This document shows positions 23,107-34,500 of a stretch of DNA of 64,000 nucleotides, piece by piece. Positions within the stretch are counted from its first letter, which is position 1. Each line of letters begins with the position of its first letter. Below the pieces are notes generated by a model. That model ran no database searches, had not been told where the DNA came from, and was given only the letters and a program-made list of their open reading frames with translations. Source of the DNA: Isoetes taiwanensis (Eukaryota > Streptophyta > Lycopodiopsida > Isoetales > Isoetaceae); NCBI GenBank assembly GCA_021234155.1, contig JAJEKV010000468.1, forward strand, positions 1 to 64,000. The letters run 5' to 3'. A program made the position numbers and the translations under genes.

Positions 23107-24148
23107 AGATGGAGTTCAGCAGCATGTAAAAGAGAACCTGATGGTTTTAGATCTCTCTATGCAATGCTGCATACATGTCGAGTAAATAATTTTTGGGATT
23201 TGAAACTCCAAAATTGCTCTATGGGGTGTTAGTAAGGCCGGTTGTGCTTTATGGCTGCCCAGCATGGGCACCTGGGTTATTATAACACGGATGGAAATAG
23301 ATTGAGCTTGTTAAGAAGCGCGTTATTACTGAGGAGCTAGGGTTTAAGTCCCAAACTTCTTATTATATTATGTTGGCTGAAGTAGGCATGTTGTCGCTCG
23401 AAGCTGAAGCTGAAGCTGAAGCTTTATGTCGCACTATTGCTTATGTTAACAGAGTTTATACTTTGCTTATGTTAACAGAGTTCATACTTTGCCAGAATCG
23501 TAGATACATGGGCAAATCGTTGGAACCTAGGGGAAAAGCACTGGCCTATGACTTTGAAATTTAGTGAAATAACATCAGCCATGTCAGAAAAGTTCTTGCA
23601 GCATATGTGGGCTAGGGATGGTGATGATAACGTGGTCAAAAAGAGCTTTTACCAGAGCACAATAAATACCATGGTAGAATATAAAGAACCTCGGTACTTG
23701 ATGGCAAATATTGACAAGAGAAATCAGAAATTAATCTCCCAACTCAGAACATCCTCGCACCAACTTCCTAGAGAAAAAAAGATTTTGTCCAAGTTGTATA
23801 AATCCAAAGACTGAGTCAGAGGTACATGTTTTTCTAGAATGTCCTGCATATGAGCATAATAGATTGAGTCAGAACATCCTCGCACCAACTTCATATTGAA
23901 ACAGGGAGATGGTATGGGACTCCTAGAGAAAAAAGATTTTGGGTCAGAGGTACATGTTTTCTTAGAATGTCCTGCATATGAGCATATTAGATTGAGATAT
24001 AGCATTTCTGGCAATACTTTATTTGAATTGCTGAACACTCCTCCACATACTCTTGGTTCATACCTACGGGAGGTATGGAAAGAGTGTGCAGATATCATTG
24101 AATTGTTTAATCACGGTGAAATATTGGAAAATAGTATGGATCTTGATT
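23107..24148 (+). pseudogene. LINE ORF2 C-terminal part
   Basis: Continuation in type and strand of the reverse transcriptase relic at 9102-10380. Visible are a post-RT region (ACKREPDGFRSLYAMLHTCR), then VRPVVLYGCPAWAPG, a stretch like QTSYYIMLAEVGMLSLEAEA, and a terminal zinc-binding-like part (LRTSSHQLHIETGRWYGT, then EVHVFLECPAYEH). Several frame changes and stops occur. A GAAGCT hexamer is repeated four times near 23399-23424. About 120 bp around 23745-23970 is tandemly duplicated, with each copy missing a different piece. Confidence 0.8.
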
Positions 24149-24198
24149 GATTGTACAGTTTGCCATATGTGCCTGAGGGTCTGAAATGGCTTGAATAT

Positions 24199-24222
24199 TT
24201 ATTTATTTATTTATTTGTTTTC
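24199..24222. repeat. (TTTA)n simple repeat
   Basis: About five units of ttta or attt follow the end of the LINE relic. A second microsatellite of ctac/ctat units lies at about 24797-24832. Confidence 0.8.
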
Positions 24223-24229
24223 TATCCAC

Positions 24230-25660
24230 AACATCCCTGATATAATGCATATAAATTTCGATATGCTTAGGTCTCTGATGCAAGACCAAATTTTTGCACA
24301 TAGCAATGCAACTAGAATTGTTAAAATTAAGAATACGTGGATGATTCATGACAGTACCAAGTACAACTTATAATCTTTTGCACCAAACCATAAAGTAGTT
24401 GCTGCATATTCGTGCTATAGACAACGCGGCAAAAGTTTGCTTTTTGCACTTCCATAAGCCAAATGCGCCAGCAAGGATTGTAACAAATCTAGAGGTTGAT
24501 TTTCTGCAACCTAAATCACTTGTTGAGTCATAATCTTAGAATATTTTTAGTTCTAGATCCTCCAAACAGAATAAGATACTAACATCGGTTGTTCCCTTTA
24601 AATATCTGATAACCCTCTTAGCTGCTATCCAATGAGCTTTACCTAGTTTGTTGTTATACCTATTAAGCATATTAGAAGCAAACGCCACTTCTGGCTTTCC
24701 AAGTATATCAAACATGCTATTAGTTCTCTATATCGAACACCTTCCATTCCTTTTACCCCTTTTTATGCTGCCTAGGGGCGTGATGTTAAAATACTATCTA
24801 CCTACCTACCTACCTATCTATCTATTTTTCGAGACAAATAACCTCATATCTTTTGTCCCCCTGCAGGTGGAGTATTGACGTCTTTGCAATTGTTCATGTT
24901 AAACCTTTTCAGTATTAGCATCAATGTACCTAACCTAAGACAATGAGAGTTCCTTATTTTTTCTGTCTCTTTTTACTTTAATGCCTAGAACTTGCTAAGA
25001 ATATTTTTGCACTTATATGGTTATACTTGTTGAAACTATTATACAATCATCAATAACAAAGTGCAATAATAGAATATTCTTTTTCCTATTTGTAGGCATG
25101 TAGGTTCTGATCACATTTAAGCTTGATAAAGCATTGTTTTGGTAAATAAGAATCCATACATAAATAACACTGCCTACTGGGTTGCTTCAGGCCATATACA
25201 TACTGATCTCTTCAATTTCCACATCTTGTTTCTCTCAGACTCAAAACTAGGAGCTTCTTTCATGTGAATTTCTTCCTCTAATTTAGCATTAAGGAAAGCA
25301 TACTAACATCTATGTGATGAAGTTCTAGATTCCATGCATTTGCTAATGCTAGTAATATTCTAATACTGGTCATTTTGACTATGGGAGAAAATGTTTCTTT
25401 AAAGTTCAAGCCCTTTTTCTGAGAAAACCCCTCAACAACAACTGAGAAAACCCCTCAACAACAAGTCTTACTTTATATTAGAATTTGTTCCATCAATTCT
25501 TCATTTTAGATTAAAAATCCATTTATTTCATACAATATTTTTGCCTTCTGGCAAAATCAACAACATCATAAGTATCTGTCCCTTTAAAAGAGCCCATTTC
25601 ACCCTTATCTAATGAAGGTCACAAATCATAAGAACTAGTGGTACAAATTATATTATACTA
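24230..25660 (-). pseudogene. Old Ty1/copia RT-RNase H relic
   Basis: Reading the minus strand, RT pieces such as LNFKETFSPIVKMTSIRILL and ANAWNLELHHIDVS are followed by the RNase H region: AAKRVIRYLKGTTD, a degraded RKSTSRFVTILAGAFG, then KKQTFAALSIA and HQRPKHIEIYMHYIRDVV. Frames are heavily broken. No LTRs were found around it. It is unrelated in detail to the two younger copia copies and is clearly much older. A 23-bp motif (ctgagaaaacccctcaacaa plus three bases) is tandemly doubled at about 25418-25462. Confidence 0.8.
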
Positions 25661-25859
25661 GTTTACGCTTTCAATATATAAAGATGTCTCAATAATCATT
25701 ATTGTATAATAGCTCATATATAAACTTTGTACCATCCATTATGCCATATATACGTTCTGTTTTTGCGGGTATTGAGCATGTGATTTTCAACTATCTATAA
25801 TACTGGCACAATCACTTTGATTTAAGGCATGCTATATAAACACAATTCATGAAAGGATG

Positions 25860-26496
25860 TGATACAAACTCTAAAAACTCAGAAATACAAACAACAAAAT
25901 CTCAAAAGATCACTCCAATCTTTAGGAGTTAGATTGCCTCCGAACCGGGCTCAAGTTCCAGCAAGAATCCGTTATCTTGCTAACTCAACTACTAAACCAC
26001 AATTCTACTACAATAGACCAAGATTGGCTAGATCCAACAGTAAGCAGAGGCGCAGGACAACAGAAAGACTCAACCCAAACTGATTTCTTAAGGTAGAAGC
26101 AAAGGTTATAAGGAAAGGATTCGACCCTTTTCAGAGATCGTCCCTTTTTGGTTGTAAATAGGTAAGAAAAAGGTGAGTGGGAGTGGATAATAATGATTCT
26201 GCTATGATTAGGGAAGAACATGCATTTTCTGAGTCAAATCGGCCTTGGTTTCAGCAGATCCCGCAAGGCCCGTTCGTCTGATATTGTTATGAACAGGTCT
26301 TCTACCCCGTTATCAGCTGCTGGGATGTTTTTTACTTTAAAAACCATAAGGTTATCATAACATAACTTGTAAATAAGTTATCCTTAATAAGTTATCCTTA
26401 ACAAGTGCTCATAAGTTATTTGCTAGCCTAAAAATAATCTATTCTAAAATGCATTGAGCCTGAGCTGCTCCCTCGAGCCGGCATTAAGTCGTAATA
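25860..26496 (-). repeat. 3' LTR of gypsy element
   Basis: Starts tgatacaaac and matches the 5' LTR throughout with scattered substitutions and indels. The inner terminal CA is altered (gtaata instead of ataaca). Confidence 0.9.
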
Positions 26497-26509
26497 ATCC
26501 TTCCCTTCC
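26497..26509 (-). promoter_or_regulatory. Polypurine tract of gypsy element
   Basis: The minus strand reads GGGAAGGGAAGGA directly before the 3' LTR. Confidence 0.8.
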
Positions 26510-26844
26510 CGAGGTTAATCGTCCGCGTTAATCTCGAGGGAAAAATGTGCACCCTAATTCCCTTAAGAGTCGTTATTCCAGTTCTGTTAGGAATAGCCTT
26601 AGTTCATTTAGAGGTCTTTTTTAATCTCTTGTCTGATAAAGACTTTCATTTCAATTCAATTAGAAATGGCCCCAATTCACTTAGAGGACTTGACATCTTT
26701 ATAATCGTTAATAAAGAATTCAAGAATACAATGTATATCAATCTTTAGATATTTTCTCAAATAAAGCAAGTGCAATTTTAATATTAAAGAGTTCCAAGTA
26801 CAAAATTTGAAGGTCTCTAAACTTTGCCCACTATTCTTGCAAAG

Positions 26845-28269
26845 TTTGCTCATATTCCTCCACAAGCGAGTCGTATTCTTTTAGTTGAATCTTAGAATAC
26901 CAAACCGCATCAGTGGATGAAATTTGAATTTCACAAGATACCTTCGGTAGGAGGAATTCCTAGTCTCCTTATCTTGGTGCATGAGTATTTTCTCTAGTTC
27001 AAGAACTTCTTCATCACTCTTGATGTTAGGAGGTTCTGAATGTTCCATCTTCTACAAAATCTCAGGAGGAATTTCACTTCCCTTATAGGGTTTTAGTATT
27101 CCCACATTAAAAACTGGATGCAAGTTAGTCCATTTCCCATATAAATGTAAACAATAAGCATTCTCACTGATCTTGTCGTCAACTTGGAATGGACCATAAT
27201 ACCTAAGTGCCAGTTTTACATACCGGTTACCCATTTTTCGTAGACGCTTTTTGGGAAGATGAATCCAAACCCATTGATCGTTTTGGTAAAAGACCTTCCG
27301 TTACTTTGCAAGTTTGGAAGTTATCAACTCTTGGCTCCTTTGGATTTATGACTTTACCTCATGTAAGATTTTTGAAAAGTCTATGACGGCTTCATCTGAA
27401 GCGGGTACTTCTCCTCTAAGCTTCGTAATCAGGGACTCCAAGGAGTATCTGTACACTACCCCAAAAGGAGTTCTCCGGGTAACTGAATGCACAGTGTTAT
27501 TGTAAGCAAACTCTAGAAGATAAAGATATTCTTCCCACTGGCTTTGCCTTTCTGCAACATAAGCTCTCAGCATATCTTCAATAACACGGTTCACAACTTC
27601 AGTTTGGCCATCCGTCTGAGGATGATAGGTTGTAGAAAACTTTAAAGTCGTGCCTAAGTTTTTCATAAGTTCGGACCAAAACCTGCTGCAAAATAGAGGA
27701 TCCCTATCCATTATGATTGCATCTGGCATTCCATGAATCTTAAATATCTCCTTCAAGAAAATTTTGCTTGCTTGTGACGCAGTCATGTTGGACTTACATG
27801 GAATAAAATGAACCCGTTTAGACAACCTGTCTACCACTGTCCAAATTTGATCATTCTTGTGAATGGTCTTTGGTAACCCTTGAATGAAATCCATGGTAAT
27901 ATGCTTCTATGGTTTTTCTGGAATAGGCAAAGGTTGTACCAATCTGGCAGGCTTACCGGTGGAAGATTTTATTTTTTGACAAATAAGGCATGCTTCCACA
28001 TACTTTTTAACATCCCTTTCAAGTTTTGTCCAAAAGAAACGTATTTTAACAATTGCCAAAGTAGCTTGAGTTCCTCTATGTCCAGAGTAGGGAGGTTCAT
28101 GATATTCCTGTATCACTTTCAACCTATATGCTTGTGTAACACAAGTGCGATTCCGGTAGAATAATAACCCATTATGAAATTTGTATTCTGCCAAAGAATC
28201 TCTACCATCCTTTTCTACCTGTGCATAAGGAACAGCAAAGGAGGGGTCGTTTACATATTCCCCTTTCAT
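26845..28269 (-). pseudogene. Gypsy integrase with C-terminal chromodomain
   Basis: The HHCC zinc region is read in HEPPYSGHRGTQATL and KKYVEACLICQKIKS. The catalytic core follows: first Asp in WTVVDRLSKRVHFIP, second in AIIMDRDPLFCSRFW, Glu in HPQTDGQTEVVNRVIED. The C-terminal part has GNRYVKLALRYYGPF and LHPVFNVGILKPYKG. After a stop at 27055 comes a chromodomain: EEVLELEKILMHQDKETRNS, RYLVKF and, one frame over, DAVWYSKIQLKEYDSLVEEY. Chromodomains steer chromovirus integration towards particular chromatin. Stops and frame changes separate core, C-terminal part and chromodomain, so the protein is not intact. Confidence 0.88.
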
Positions 28270-28287
28270 TGGTTCTAAATCAATAAT

Positions 28288-29761
28288 TTATGTTATGGAT
28301 ATGGCTTGAATATTTACTCGGCTTAGTGCATCGGCAACTTGATTCTCCTTCCCGGGCTTATATTCAGACTGCAACCCTTCAAAGTCCTTTATAGTGCCAA
28401 TGAGCTTTAACTGTTGCCCATTGATAATGTACTGTGTTTGTATATGTTTCAAGCTCTGCTGACCAAAACGGGCCACAAACTTTGATTTCATAAGATAATG
28501 TCTCCACTTCTTTAGTGCATGAACCAAGGCAATCAATTCCTTTTCATAAGTGCTATACTTCTGCTTCAATGCAAAGAGCATGCGACTTGACATAGTTAAT
28601 GGATGTCCATCTTGCATAAGTACTGCACCAATAGCATTTCCACTGGCATTGGAACATACTGGAAAAAGCTTATTCCAGTCAGGCAGTACTAATACCGGTT
28701 CAGTTGCCATTTTCTCTTTCAGAATTTGAAAAGCTTCTTCGACTTCCAGATTCCAAACAAAGGGTGTATCCTTCTTTAAAAACCTGCTAAGAGGAAGAGT
28801 TATTTTTGCAGAATCTTTCACAAATCTTCGATAGTAACTGCATAACTGCACAGAAGAACGTAGATCCTTGAGGTTTTCAGGTCGAGGCCAATCAATAATA
28901 ACCCTAATATTTTCAGGATCCATCTGTATGCCCCCTCTGGATATACTATGACCCAAATATCCAACTTCCTGCATAAAGAATCTATTCTTGGACTCATTAA
29001 CAAACAACGTTCTGCCTCAGAAGATCAAAAACCTGCTGAAGATGTTCTTTGTGCTCCTCAATAGTTCTGCTATATATAAAGATATCGTCAAAGAATACTA
29101 CAACACTTTTCCCCAATACTGGTGCTAGAACTCTCCCTATGAGGTGGCCGAATGTTGCCGGGGCATTGGTCAATCCAAAAGGCATCACACGGAACTCATA
29201 ATGCCCAAAAGTTGTTATGAATGCTATCTTATCAATGTCCTCAGTCTTGATTCGGATATGATGATATCCTAATTTCAAATCTACCTTGCTAAAAATGCTA
29301 GCACCTCGTAACATATCAAATAAATCGTCAGCTCTGGGTGCTGGAAACTTATCTTTAATAGTCAGCTTGTTGAAAGCTCTATAGTCTACGCAAATCCTAT
29401 ATCCCTTACCTTTCTTTTTAATCAGAATGACTGGTGCGCCAAAAGATGAACAACTCGGCTGTATTAATTGACGGTCTAACATCTCTGTTATCTACCTTTC
29501 AAGCTCTAGTTCTTCAAAATGGCTGACTCAGTAAGGTGCCCTATTTAGAGGTTTTGCATTTTCTTGCAATTGTATTGTATGGTCTTTGGGATGATGAGGA
29601 GGTAAATCTAGAGTTTCCTCATCCTTGAAGAGATCATCAAATTGCTTGAGAAAGTTGTATAATTCAGGGGGCACTTGTGGCTGTGGATCTGAGTTCTTTA
29701 AGTAAATGAAGTACAACTTTGCTTCACTTTGTGTTAACTTCTTAACTTCCGAATATGTCAA
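28288..29761 (-). pseudogene. Gypsy reverse transcriptase and RNase H
   Basis: The lead-in LPPHHPKDHTIQLQE is followed by a stop. RT then reads ILIKKKGKGYRICVDYRAFN, KVDLKLGYHHIRI, MPFGLTNAPATF and VVFFDDIFIYS, the last being the catalytic box with FFDD where YVDD is usual. A frame change near 29000 leads to the connection and RNase H parts: VGYLGHSISRGGIQ, LCSYYRRFVKDSAKI, then SNASGNAIGAVLMQDGHP (the usual first Asp of RNase H is Asn here) and KKWRHYLM. Two breaks and at least one altered RNase H residue argue against activity. Confidence 0.9.
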
Positions 29762-30300
29762 CAGGGGTTTAACTTGAGATGTGGAAGCAGCTTCAAAGGT
29801 TGCTCTTCAACAGTTATAGTCATTGTCTTTTCACGATAATTAGGTCGGGTATCAAACTGTTCTCGCCATCCAATTTCCAATATCATATCCATAGATCCTA
29901 AAGGGGCCAGAATCAAAACTCTTTCTTCCGAGTACTTCTTTATTTGAATAGAAGCTATCATATATTTGTCGCACTGATTCTTGGGGCCTTTCAAACCTTG
30001 TACAACTGTGATTTTAGTTTGTAAATCACAAATAGGTGATCCTAATTTGTACACCAAGTCCATGTTTCTGGAGACCATATATCGGCTCCCGACAAATTCT
30101 TTAGGTAAGCAATTTGCAGTCTCCCTTTTTCTTGCTCAATAGCTGCGAGCTTTCCTTTATTCCTTTCTTCCCCGTCTCTAGAAGTTTCTGGTCTGTCCTC
30201 CACACGATGGGATTGAGCAACCTGTCTTTCCTTGGGCGGCTCTTTGAACTGTATTTTCTTTACATTCTTATCCATTGAGGCTGTATTCTTTGGACAGTTA
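29758..30300 (-). pseudogene. Gypsy zinc knuckle-protease region, catalytic motif lost
   Basis: Just after the Gag stop the frame gives a CCHC knuckle (CYICGGPHYQSNC), then a basic linker. The retropepsin-like part reads MDLVYKLGSPICDLQTKITV and later ILAPLGSMDMILEIGW, the usual flap and C-terminal signature. The expected Asp-Ser/Thr-Gly-Ala catalytic motif upstream of MVSRNM is unrecognisable, spread over two frames near 30080-30110. Confidence 0.7.
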
Positions 30301-30332
30301 GATTGATAATGCGGTCCTCCACAAATATAGCA

Positions 30333-31087
30333 TCAAGTCTTTGGCCCTTTATTCTGTTCTTGTTTGGCGTTTTGTCCATTATTTAAGCGTTTTCCATTCC
30401 TTCCATTGAACCTTGTCTTACGCTTATCGCGGCCTCTTTTATTTTTCTTATTCCTTCTATTTTCAAATTTTTCATGGTTCGGCCTTTTTTGCTCCTGAGA
30501 AGGCACTCCTTCCCAAATAACTAGTTTGCGGGTCTTGGAATTTAATTTCTGTTCTGCAGCTCCTACTTTCTTAATTGCATCTTCCATATTGACTGGTTCA
30601 ATAAGATCTAGCTCTGCAAATATTTCTTCTCTTAAACCATTCACAAACTTTCTTAAAAGTTCATTTTCACCCAAGCTTCTAAATTGTGAACCCAAATGAC
30701 TGAATTTCATATAATAATCAGACACAGTTTCTCCATCATCCTGTTTAACAAGATCCACTCTTTTTGCAATATTCTGTGATAATTTGCAGACAAGTAATGG
30801 GCTTCAAATGCATTACGGAATATTGTCCATGAGTTAACCTCAGGCTGCATCAATCTGCGGCCTTGCCACCAAACTTGTGCTTGTTCATCCAGATAAGTGT
30901 CCATGGCTTGCAGTTTCTCTTGTTCAGTCGCATTAACTCTCTCAAAGAACTTCTCCAAGATTCCTAGAAAACTTATTATCTGCATCGGCTTAACAGCTAC
31001 TCTGCCAATAAAGTATGGCAGGTCCAATTTTTCTAACCATTTAGGAGCCTTGTTCTTTTTATTTTGAGAATCAGTTTCTGTGGCCAT
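30333..31087 (-). pseudogene. Gypsy Gag
   Basis: Starts at an ATG (31087). The retrotransposon-gag core includes YFIGRVAVKPMQIISFLGIL, MDTYLDEQAQVWWQGR and WTIFRNAFEAHYL, and after a frame change near 30730 DDGETVSDYYMKFSHLGSQF and FVNGLREEIFAELDL. A TGA separates it from the zinc knuckle CYICGG. Gag would form the cytoplasmic virus-like particle; here it is split by one frameshift and one stop. Confidence 0.85.
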
Positions 31088-31366
31088 CAGAGGATCTGGA
31101 TTCGCGTTAACTAGTGGCGGATTTTCAGGTGATGGTGGATTAGCAGGTGGGGGATCTCTGGGTAATGGAGGTTGTTGAACATCACTGGGTAAGAATTTAT
31201 AAAGGAGAGTAATCTGCTCTAGTTTATGCTGATAATCTTCTGGAGATATAGGCGATGCCAGCGCTATCTGAATAGCAATGAAATCAACAGTTCTTAATGC
31301 CTGTTGATACTAGTTTTCAGGAATATTAAAACGATGAGCCATCGTCACAGATTCTAGGAAAGGCTT

Positions 31367-31378
31367 GCTCTGATACCA
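31367..31378 (-). promoter_or_regulatory. Primer binding site of gypsy element (tRNA-iMet)
   Basis: The minus strand reads TGGTATCAGAGC four bases inside the 5' LTR. This is the canonical complement of the 3' end of initiator tRNA-Met used by many plant LTR elements. Confidence 0.9.
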
Positions 31379-31382
31379 AAAT

Positions 31383-32036
31383 TGATACAAATTCTAAAAA
31401 CTCAGAAATACAAACAACAAAATCTCAAAAGATCACTCCAATCTTTAGGAGTTAGATTGCCTCCCAACCGGGCTCAGGTTCCAACAAGAATCCGTTATCT
31501 TGCTAACTCAACCACTAACCACAATTCTACTACAATAGACCAAGATTAGCTAGATCCAATAGTAAATAGAGGTGCAGGACAGCAGAAAGACTCAATCCAA
31601 ACTGATTTCTTAAGGTAGAAGCATTGGTTACTTATAAGGAAAGGAATCGGCCCTTTTCTGAGATCGTCCCTTTTTGTTGTAAATAGATAAGAAAAAGGTG
31701 AGTAGGGGCGAATAATAATGATTCTGCTATGATTAGGGAAGAACAGGCTTTTTCTGAGTCAAATCGGCCTTGGTTTCGGCAGATCCGGCAAGGCCCGTTC
31801 GTCTGATACAAATTTTGTTAGGAACACATTTTCGACCCCCCTAAATCAGCCGCTGGGATGTTTTTTACTTTAAAAACCATAAGGTTATCATTATCATTAC
31901 ATAACTTGTAAATAAATTATCCTTAATAAGTTATCCTTAACAAGTGCTCATAAGTTATTTGCTAGCCTAAAAATTAATCAATTCTAAAATGCGTTGAGCC
32001 TGAGCCGCTCCTCCAAGCCACCATTAAGCCATAACA
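31383..32036 (-). repeat. 5' LTR of gypsy element
   Basis: TG...CA ends (tgatacaaat ... ccataaca), target duplication ggatg at 32037-32041. It matches 25860-26496. Confidence 0.92.
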
Positions 32037-32041
32037 GGATG

Positions 32042-33720
32042 TCCAACAACAAAAGAAAATTGCAAGAGCAAGTATGCATAAATTACTCACAAAAGAAAAT
32101 GTGCTTGCAAAAGCATTTGAATTTTTGGGCAGTACTAGTGAATTTATTTCTATATCAGATGGTTCAAATTCATATCTGAAACACAATTCTCTTGGTAAAG
32201 AATAACTTTAAACTGACAGAGGATATCTTGAACTCACTTTTAGGTCAGGTAACAAATCTTTCCTCTAAAAATGTCATTATAAGGGTCTCTAAATATATAT
32301 TAATCATATGCACTGAAAGAATTCATGGATAAAGGATAAAATGCCATGTCAATGTTCTACACACAGAACATGTCCATTTTGCTACTCGTCACAAATACTA
32401 AAACAAAAGACTGATTACCAGAAATCATTGCCCAAAGTATCTACTCATCCTTGCAGTTTGGTTGTTTTCTATGTGAAAAAATAGTGAGACTACTTTCTTA
32501 TACTCTCTTTTGATACGAACCTTCTGAAAATTTTGAGTGAAGGAGCATTCTTACTATAAATCATTGCCTCTACCTCTACGAGCTTATCATTACAAGTCTC
32601 CACCATTATCTCACTGACCTCGCATACCACAAGTTCCCGCATATGGCTATGCATTCCCTACTTCCATATTATTATCAATCACAATCACCACCGCCACCAT
32701 ACCATTTATGAATCCATCAGATGAATACAAATCTCCACGTATTACGTCTCCACGTTATTCTATTAGTTGGTTAAGTTTATTTGGTTAGTAGAATAGCCTT
32801 TGTTAACTCATATCCGTTGCAATTTATATGTTGAAGGAAATTAATGAAAATGCAATTGGATAAAATGTTGGGTGAAGACTGTGAAATTGGAAAAAAATAT
32901 AAAGACTGATAAGCATAAATAATAGCCATGTCCGACATGTTGCACTGACAACACCAAGTGAACAATATACTTATCTTCAATACTTTGAAGAAATGAAACA
33001 TTGTGTTAAAGGATCAATTGAAGTAATGATCCTCTTCATTTAAGTACCCTTTCCTAATCCATTCTAATAGTTTGAAAGAAATCGAGGATGTAAATTGTTA
33101 AACAAACAGACTCGCATTTTCCTAGTAAAATGTACTGTGTAGTTGTCAAGTATGACAACCTTGAAGATTTCATAAGCATAACGTAAAAGCAATAAAGCAT
33201 TTCGGAAATGATGTGCTGCAGTCAGAAAAGTAGAAGTTTTTATCCTTCCAGTCCACGTGCTTGGGAATGTTGGAATATGGCCATTTGAACTTAGCATCGG
33301 ACTAGTGATTTGTTGCACATATCAAGTTAGGGCAGCAAGCAATACTTTTTGAGAAAAGCCATCTCGTAGTTCTAACAGATGTTCCATTCTAAGAAAAGCC
33401 ATCTCGTAGTTCTAACAGATGTTCCATTCTAAGAGCCTGACAATGCACTGAACTTTGTTTTCCATCTGTTTCATTTATTTACTATATTCAAAGTTTTGGT
33501 CTTTAGTTGTTTCATTTACTATATTCAGAGTTGATCTGCCACGTGCATGTGAATTGATTATAGATAGATGTTATATCACATTGCCATCATGGATCATATG
33601 ACATAGCAGACAAACGATTATTTTATTTGAGAACAAAATGGCTAGGATATGCAATAATTTGGGTTGTGGAAATTTGGAAAAGCCTTAGTTTGAAACTTGT
33701 TTCCTTTGAGACATGGCTAA
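32042..33720. other. Intergenic, no gene recognised
   Basis: AT-rich sequence with only short open frames and no family motif. A 40-bp unit is tandemly doubled at 33352-33391 and 33392-33431 (starting agaaaagccatctcg). It lies between the gypsy element and the extensin gene and may include distal regulatory sequence of the latter. Confidence 0.5.
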
Positions 33721-33906
33721 GGGTGCTTTCCCATGGGCAGAAAACCTCGAGGTTTATTGAAGGTCTGGTTTGCTATTCCGATGTTCCCATGAGGTAAGAA
33801 CATTAATGGCTGAGCTTAAGAACCTCATTTGGAAAGTAATCCCGAGGATTATTTTTGGACCTGGATCTGACCTCATCCAGGTTCGTCCATCCATGGGAAA
33901 GCACCC
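33721..33906. mobile_element. Tourist-like (PIF/Harbinger) MITE
   Basis: 186 bp with perfect 16-bp terminal inverted repeats GGGTGCTTTCCCATGG (33721-33736) and CCATGGGAAAGCACCC (33891-33906). The flanks on both sides are TAA, the 3-bp target duplication typical of PIF/Harbinger elements. It has no coding capacity. It sits about 0.6 kb upstream of the extensin start codon. Confidence 0.75.
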
Positions 33907-34402
33907 TAAGAGATGTGTAGGTATAATGAGATGTGTAGATTAGCAGAGAGTTTGTTTCTGGTAGAAAAATATCTCTCGAGTAGCAAAAAGTTACACTAAT
34001 GATGGTTCAACTAGGAGCTGGGATCTAAATTCAATGTCAAAATGAGGTCACCGCCACAGCCCAAAATAACACGTAGAATTGCATTGAATACCGTGCATCC
34101 ATGGGCGGTGCAAGGTTAGTTTGTCAAATGTGGGGTATCTGAAAATGAAAGACTGGTAAAGGGTCTGATTCAGGAATGGTCTTTGGTGTCCCACCACAAA
34201 TCAAAGGGTACGAGTGCATTGCTCACTATTTAATGAAAAAGAGACAGATCTTTTCACATAAGACGAGAAACAGACAGAGCCCCATCAATCCGTGTTGACA
34301 GAAACCCAGAACACGTGTCCTGAATACAAAAAAGGTAGCAGAAATCCATTCTGTTTAGAAAACATAATCACGAAACTTCCATACATGGGACCCTTTGGAT
34401 CC

Positions 34403-34410
34403 TATATAAG
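34403..34410 (+). promoter_or_regulatory. TATA box of the extensin gene
   Basis: TATATAAG lies 98 bp before the chosen ATG at 34501. A start of transcription near 34433 would be expected. Confidence 0.65.
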
Positions 34411-34500
34411 AGATGCATAACAATTCCAACTCATTGCAGTTCTCTGAGTTGAGTGTTCAACAGATCCAATATAGATCTGAAACAGGAGAAGGGCTGTGCA

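Larger units (their letters stand above)
25860..32036 (-). mobile_element. Ty3/gypsy chromovirus LTR retrotransposon, decayed
   Basis: A 6.2-kb minus-strand element with LTRs at 25860-26496 and 31383-32036, flanked by the perfect 5-bp target duplication ggatg (25855-25859 and 32037-32041). It has a canonical tRNA-iMet PBS and a purine tract next to the 3' LTR. Gag, protease, RT, RNase H, integrase and a C-terminal chromodomain come in gypsy order. The LTRs differ at many positions and the ORFs are broken, so it is older than the copia copies. Confidence 0.95.
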
